Shown here in pieces: positions 7,601 to 8,848 of a DNA stretch of 8,848 nt. Source of the stretch: Anaerolineales bacterium UBA6663 (GTDB lineage Bacteria; Chloroflexota; Anaerolineae; Anaerolineales; UBA6663); contig DKKP01000090.1 of assembly GCA_002455335.1 (NCBI GenBank), forward strand, positions 1-8,848. Direction: 5' to 3'. The notes below the pieces were generated by a model. It did not search any database and was not told the DNA's origin. It was given only the letters and a program-made list of their open reading frames with translations. The first letter of the stretch is position 1. Each line of letters opens with the position of its first letter. A program made the position numbers and the translations under genes.

Positions 7601-7858
7601 TCAGTTGTAATCCTCTTCGTCGTCGTCCTCGTCCCACAGATCTTCGTCATCGTCTTCGTAGAGGTCCTCTTCTTCGGTTTCCTCTTCGAAGTCCTCCTCC
7701 TCCCATTCTTCGCCTTGCTCGGGTGTTGCTTCGCCCGTTGCGCCATCGCGCTGGAACGTCATACACCCATTATCCGGATCGATTTCGACTGCGACAGCCC
7801 CACACAGGCCGTCCTCCAAGAACACGCAGTCGTCGTAGTGGCAGCGAATACGCGGCAT
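7601..7858 (-). CDS. Small protein with a four-cysteine N-terminal domain and polyacidic tail
   Basis: An 85-residue protein of unknown function. The N-terminal part (about 1-36), MPRIRCHYDDCVFLEDGLCG onward, has four cysteines (C6, C11, C19, C32; spacing C-x4-C-x7-C-x12-C), suggesting a small metal-binding or disulfide-stabilised fold. Residues 50-83 form a tail in which 27 of 34 residues are Asp or Glu, broken only by W52, F57, T61, L66, Y67, L74 and W75. The tail could mimic nucleic acid, bind basic proteins or divalent metal, or act as a solubility tag. The ATG at 7856-7858 is chosen for its strong GGAGGA ribosome site 9 nt upstream; the frame stays open 45 codons more but has no such site and crosses the promoter and leader hairpin. 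I recall similar unnamed proteins in Chloroflexota genomes, but this is memory, not a search. It is convergent with the S1 gene and has its own promoter. Confidence 0.82.
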   Translation of the reverse strand: MPRIRCHYDDCVFLEDGLCGAVAVEIDPDNGCMTFQRDGATGEATPEQGEEWEEEDFEEETEEEDLYEDDDEDLWDEDDDEEDYN

Positions 7859-7915
7859 CCCCTCTGTTCCTCCCACAGGCCGATGGGCCAATGTTTGCCC
7901 ACAGATTTCAAGCGA

Positions 7916-7934
7916 ATGGGGCACTTGGCCCCAT
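7916..7934 (-). other. Hairpin at the 5' end of the small-protein transcript
   Basis: ATGGGGC (7916-7922) and GCCCCAT (7928-7934) make a perfect 7-bp stem with a 5-nt loop. It would begin only a few nucleotides after the transcription start predicted near 7938, so it could protect the 5' end of the RNA. No start codon or ribosome site is sequestered. A chance inverted repeat is possible. Confidence 0.45.
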
Positions 7935-7944
7935 AACCTGGCTA

Positions 7945-7974
7945 AAGATAAACCGTTTGTTTCGGCTTTGTCAA
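7945..7974 (-). promoter_or_regulatory. Promoter for the Cys4/polyacidic small protein
   Basis: On the minus strand a perfect TTGACA (7974-7969) is followed after 18 bp by TATCTT (7950-7945; 4 of 6 to consensus). Expected transcription start is near 7938, giving an 80-nt leader to the ATG at 7858. It sits just downstream of the moeA terminator-like hairpin, so the small gene appears to be its own transcription unit. Confidence 0.62.
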
Positions 7975-7991
7975 CTGGCGAAACCACCTTC

Positions 7992-8024
7992 AAAACATGA
8001 CATGAAGCGGTTCAAGGTGTCATG
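7992..8024 (-). terminator. Terminator-like hairpin after moeA
   Basis: On the minus strand CATGACA (8024-8018) pairs with TGTCATG (8002-7996), and inside it TGAA pairs with TTCA around a 4-nt loop, with a 3-nt bulge (8015-8017). The stem is followed by TTTT (7995-7992). It lies about 50 nt after the moeA stop and just before the next promoter, the right place for an intrinsic terminator. The stem is AT-rich and the T-run short, so termination may be partial. Confidence 0.55.
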
Positions 8025-8076
8025 AGTGTTTTCAGTTCAAGATCGTCAAAGACACGTCTTTCGGCCCACTTCCTCG

Positions 8077-8848
8077 CTATCGATCGAGCATCCAGGCCGT
8101 CAGGGGCGCCCCGGCCGGCACGTGGGTGATCCCCGCCGGGACGATGAGCAGCGCATCCGCCCGCACCATCGACGTGATCAGATTGGACGTCTGCGCTCCG
8201 GTGAGCTCGGCCAAGAAACCCGCCGGATCGTCGATCAGCCTGACGCGGAGATAGGTCTCGCGGCCATCCGAGTCGTAGGGCTTCGCCAAATGGGCCGATA
8301 CGGCCCTTGGCGCCCAGCGCTGTCCGAGCAGACGGGCGACGACGGGCCTGACGAAGACCTCAAGCCCCACAAGCGCCGAGACCGGATTGCCCGGTAGACC
8401 GATGAACGGTCGGTCGAAAACCCGGCCAAACGCCAGCGGCTTGCCCGGGCGCATGTTGACCTTCCAAAAACCGAGCTCGCCGTGCGCCTCGACCACGGTC
8501 TTGACGACGTCGTACGTACCGACCGAGACGCCAGCCGAACTGAGGACGAGATCGGCGCCCAGGTCGCGCGCCTGCATCAGACGCGCCTCGACGTCGGCCC
8601 GAACATCGCGAGCGATGCCCAGCCCGATCACCTCGGCGCCCGCCTCGCGCAGCGAGGCCCCGAGCGTGAAGGCGTTGATGTCACGGATCTGACCCGGGCC
8701 GGGCCGCCCCGTGACGGGCACCAACTCATCACCCGTCGACAACAGCGCGACCCGCGGCCGGCGGACCACGGAGACCGACGCCTTGCCCAGCGCCGCCAAT
8801 ACACCAAGCGCCGCGGGCCCAAGCCGCGCCCCGGCGCCCAGCACGCGA
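8077..8848 (-). CDS. moeA: Molybdopterin molybdenumtransferase MoeA, C-terminal part (runs off the right edge)
   Basis: About 257 codons of MoeA, which inserts molybdate into adenylylated molybdopterin in the last step of molybdenum cofactor synthesis. The visible part covers domain III and the C-terminal domain IV. Counting the GTG codon at 8844 as 1: PRVALLSTGDELV (30-42), QIRDINAFTLGASL (52-65), DLVLSSAGVSVGTYDVVK (98-115), FWKVNMRPGKPLAFG (126-140) and GLPGNPVSALVGLEVFVRP (149-167). These are the substrate-binding and active-site stretches of the family. Domain IV follows, with the SDGRETYLRVRL strand, and ends at a TAG at 8077-8079. The frame is open to the edge; the GTG at 8844 is an internal valine and not the start, because the family normally has about 150 more N-terminal residues. 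No molybdenum enzyme or other moa/mob gene is in view. Confidence 0.95.
   Translation of the reverse strand, partial: RVLGAGARLGPAALGVLAALGKASVSVVRRPRVALLSTGDELVPVTGRPGPGQIRDINAFTLGASLREAGAEVIGLGIARDVRADVEARLMQARDLGADLVLSSAGVSVGTYDVVKTVVEAHGELGFWKVNMRPGKPLAFGRVFDRPFIGLPGNPVSALVGLEVFVRPVVARLLGQRWAPRAVSAHLAKPYDSDGRETYLRVRLIDDPAGFLAELTGAQTSNLITSMVRADALLIVPAGITHVPAGAPLTAWMLDR

Noticed and set aside
7859..7993. 45-residue N-terminal extension of the small Cys4 protein
   Set aside because: It would run over the promoter -10/-35 region and leader hairpin; the ATG at 7858 has a strong ribosome site.

Overview
The window looks like an ordinary chromosomal stretch of a GC-rich bacterium. Gene style, the two-S1-domain protein, the small Cys4/polyacidic protein and heptamer-repeat intergenic spacers all remind me of Chloroflexota (Anaerolineae/Caldilineae-like). 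That assignment is an impression from the proteins; no marker gene is present to prove it. I see no transposase, integrase, phage gene, CRISPR array, tRNA or rRNA.

Layout. From 6638 down to the left edge, seven genes read leftward on the minus strand: rmd (5655-6638), gmd (4649-5620), a phosphohexomutase (3126-4559), tatD (2210-2989), a long-chain polyprenyl diphosphate synthase (1218-2216), a GT2 glycosyltransferase (306-1211) and the N-terminal part of a GT4 glycosyltransferase (<1-291). At 6639-6810 lies a divergent promoter region. It fires right into a two-S1-domain RNA-binding protein (6811-7515), which ends at a strong intrinsic terminator. Facing it is a small protein with four cysteines and a polyacidic tail (7601-7858, minus) with its own promoter. 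At the right edge is the C-terminal two thirds or so of moeA (8077->8848, minus), followed by a terminator-like hairpin.

How the genes work together. A phosphohexomutase, Gmd and Rmd are the steps mannose-6-P to mannose-1-P and GDP-mannose to GDP-4-keto-6-deoxymannose to GDP-D-rhamnose; the mannose-1-P guanylyltransferase that would join them is not in the window. Two glycosyltransferases and a polyprenyl diphosphate synthase follow, consistent with building a D-rhamnose-containing surface glycan on a polyprenyl carrier. tatD is probably a housekeeping passenger. tatD, the prenyl synthase, GT2 and GT4 are packed tightly (7-nt overlap, 6-nt and 14-nt gaps), so they are probably cotranscribed.

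The least expected structure is non-coding. The spacers on both sides of the phosphohexomutase gene each hold a pair of opposed arrays of 7-bp repeats that can fold back on each other. The two arrays have different heptamer sequences but the same architecture. A second pattern is promoter-like elements placed so close to the start codons of gmd, tatD and rmd that the transcripts could be leaderless or nearly so. I do not see a clearly new multi-gene system; the best candidates for something undescribed are the heptamer arrays and the small Cys4/polyacidic protein.
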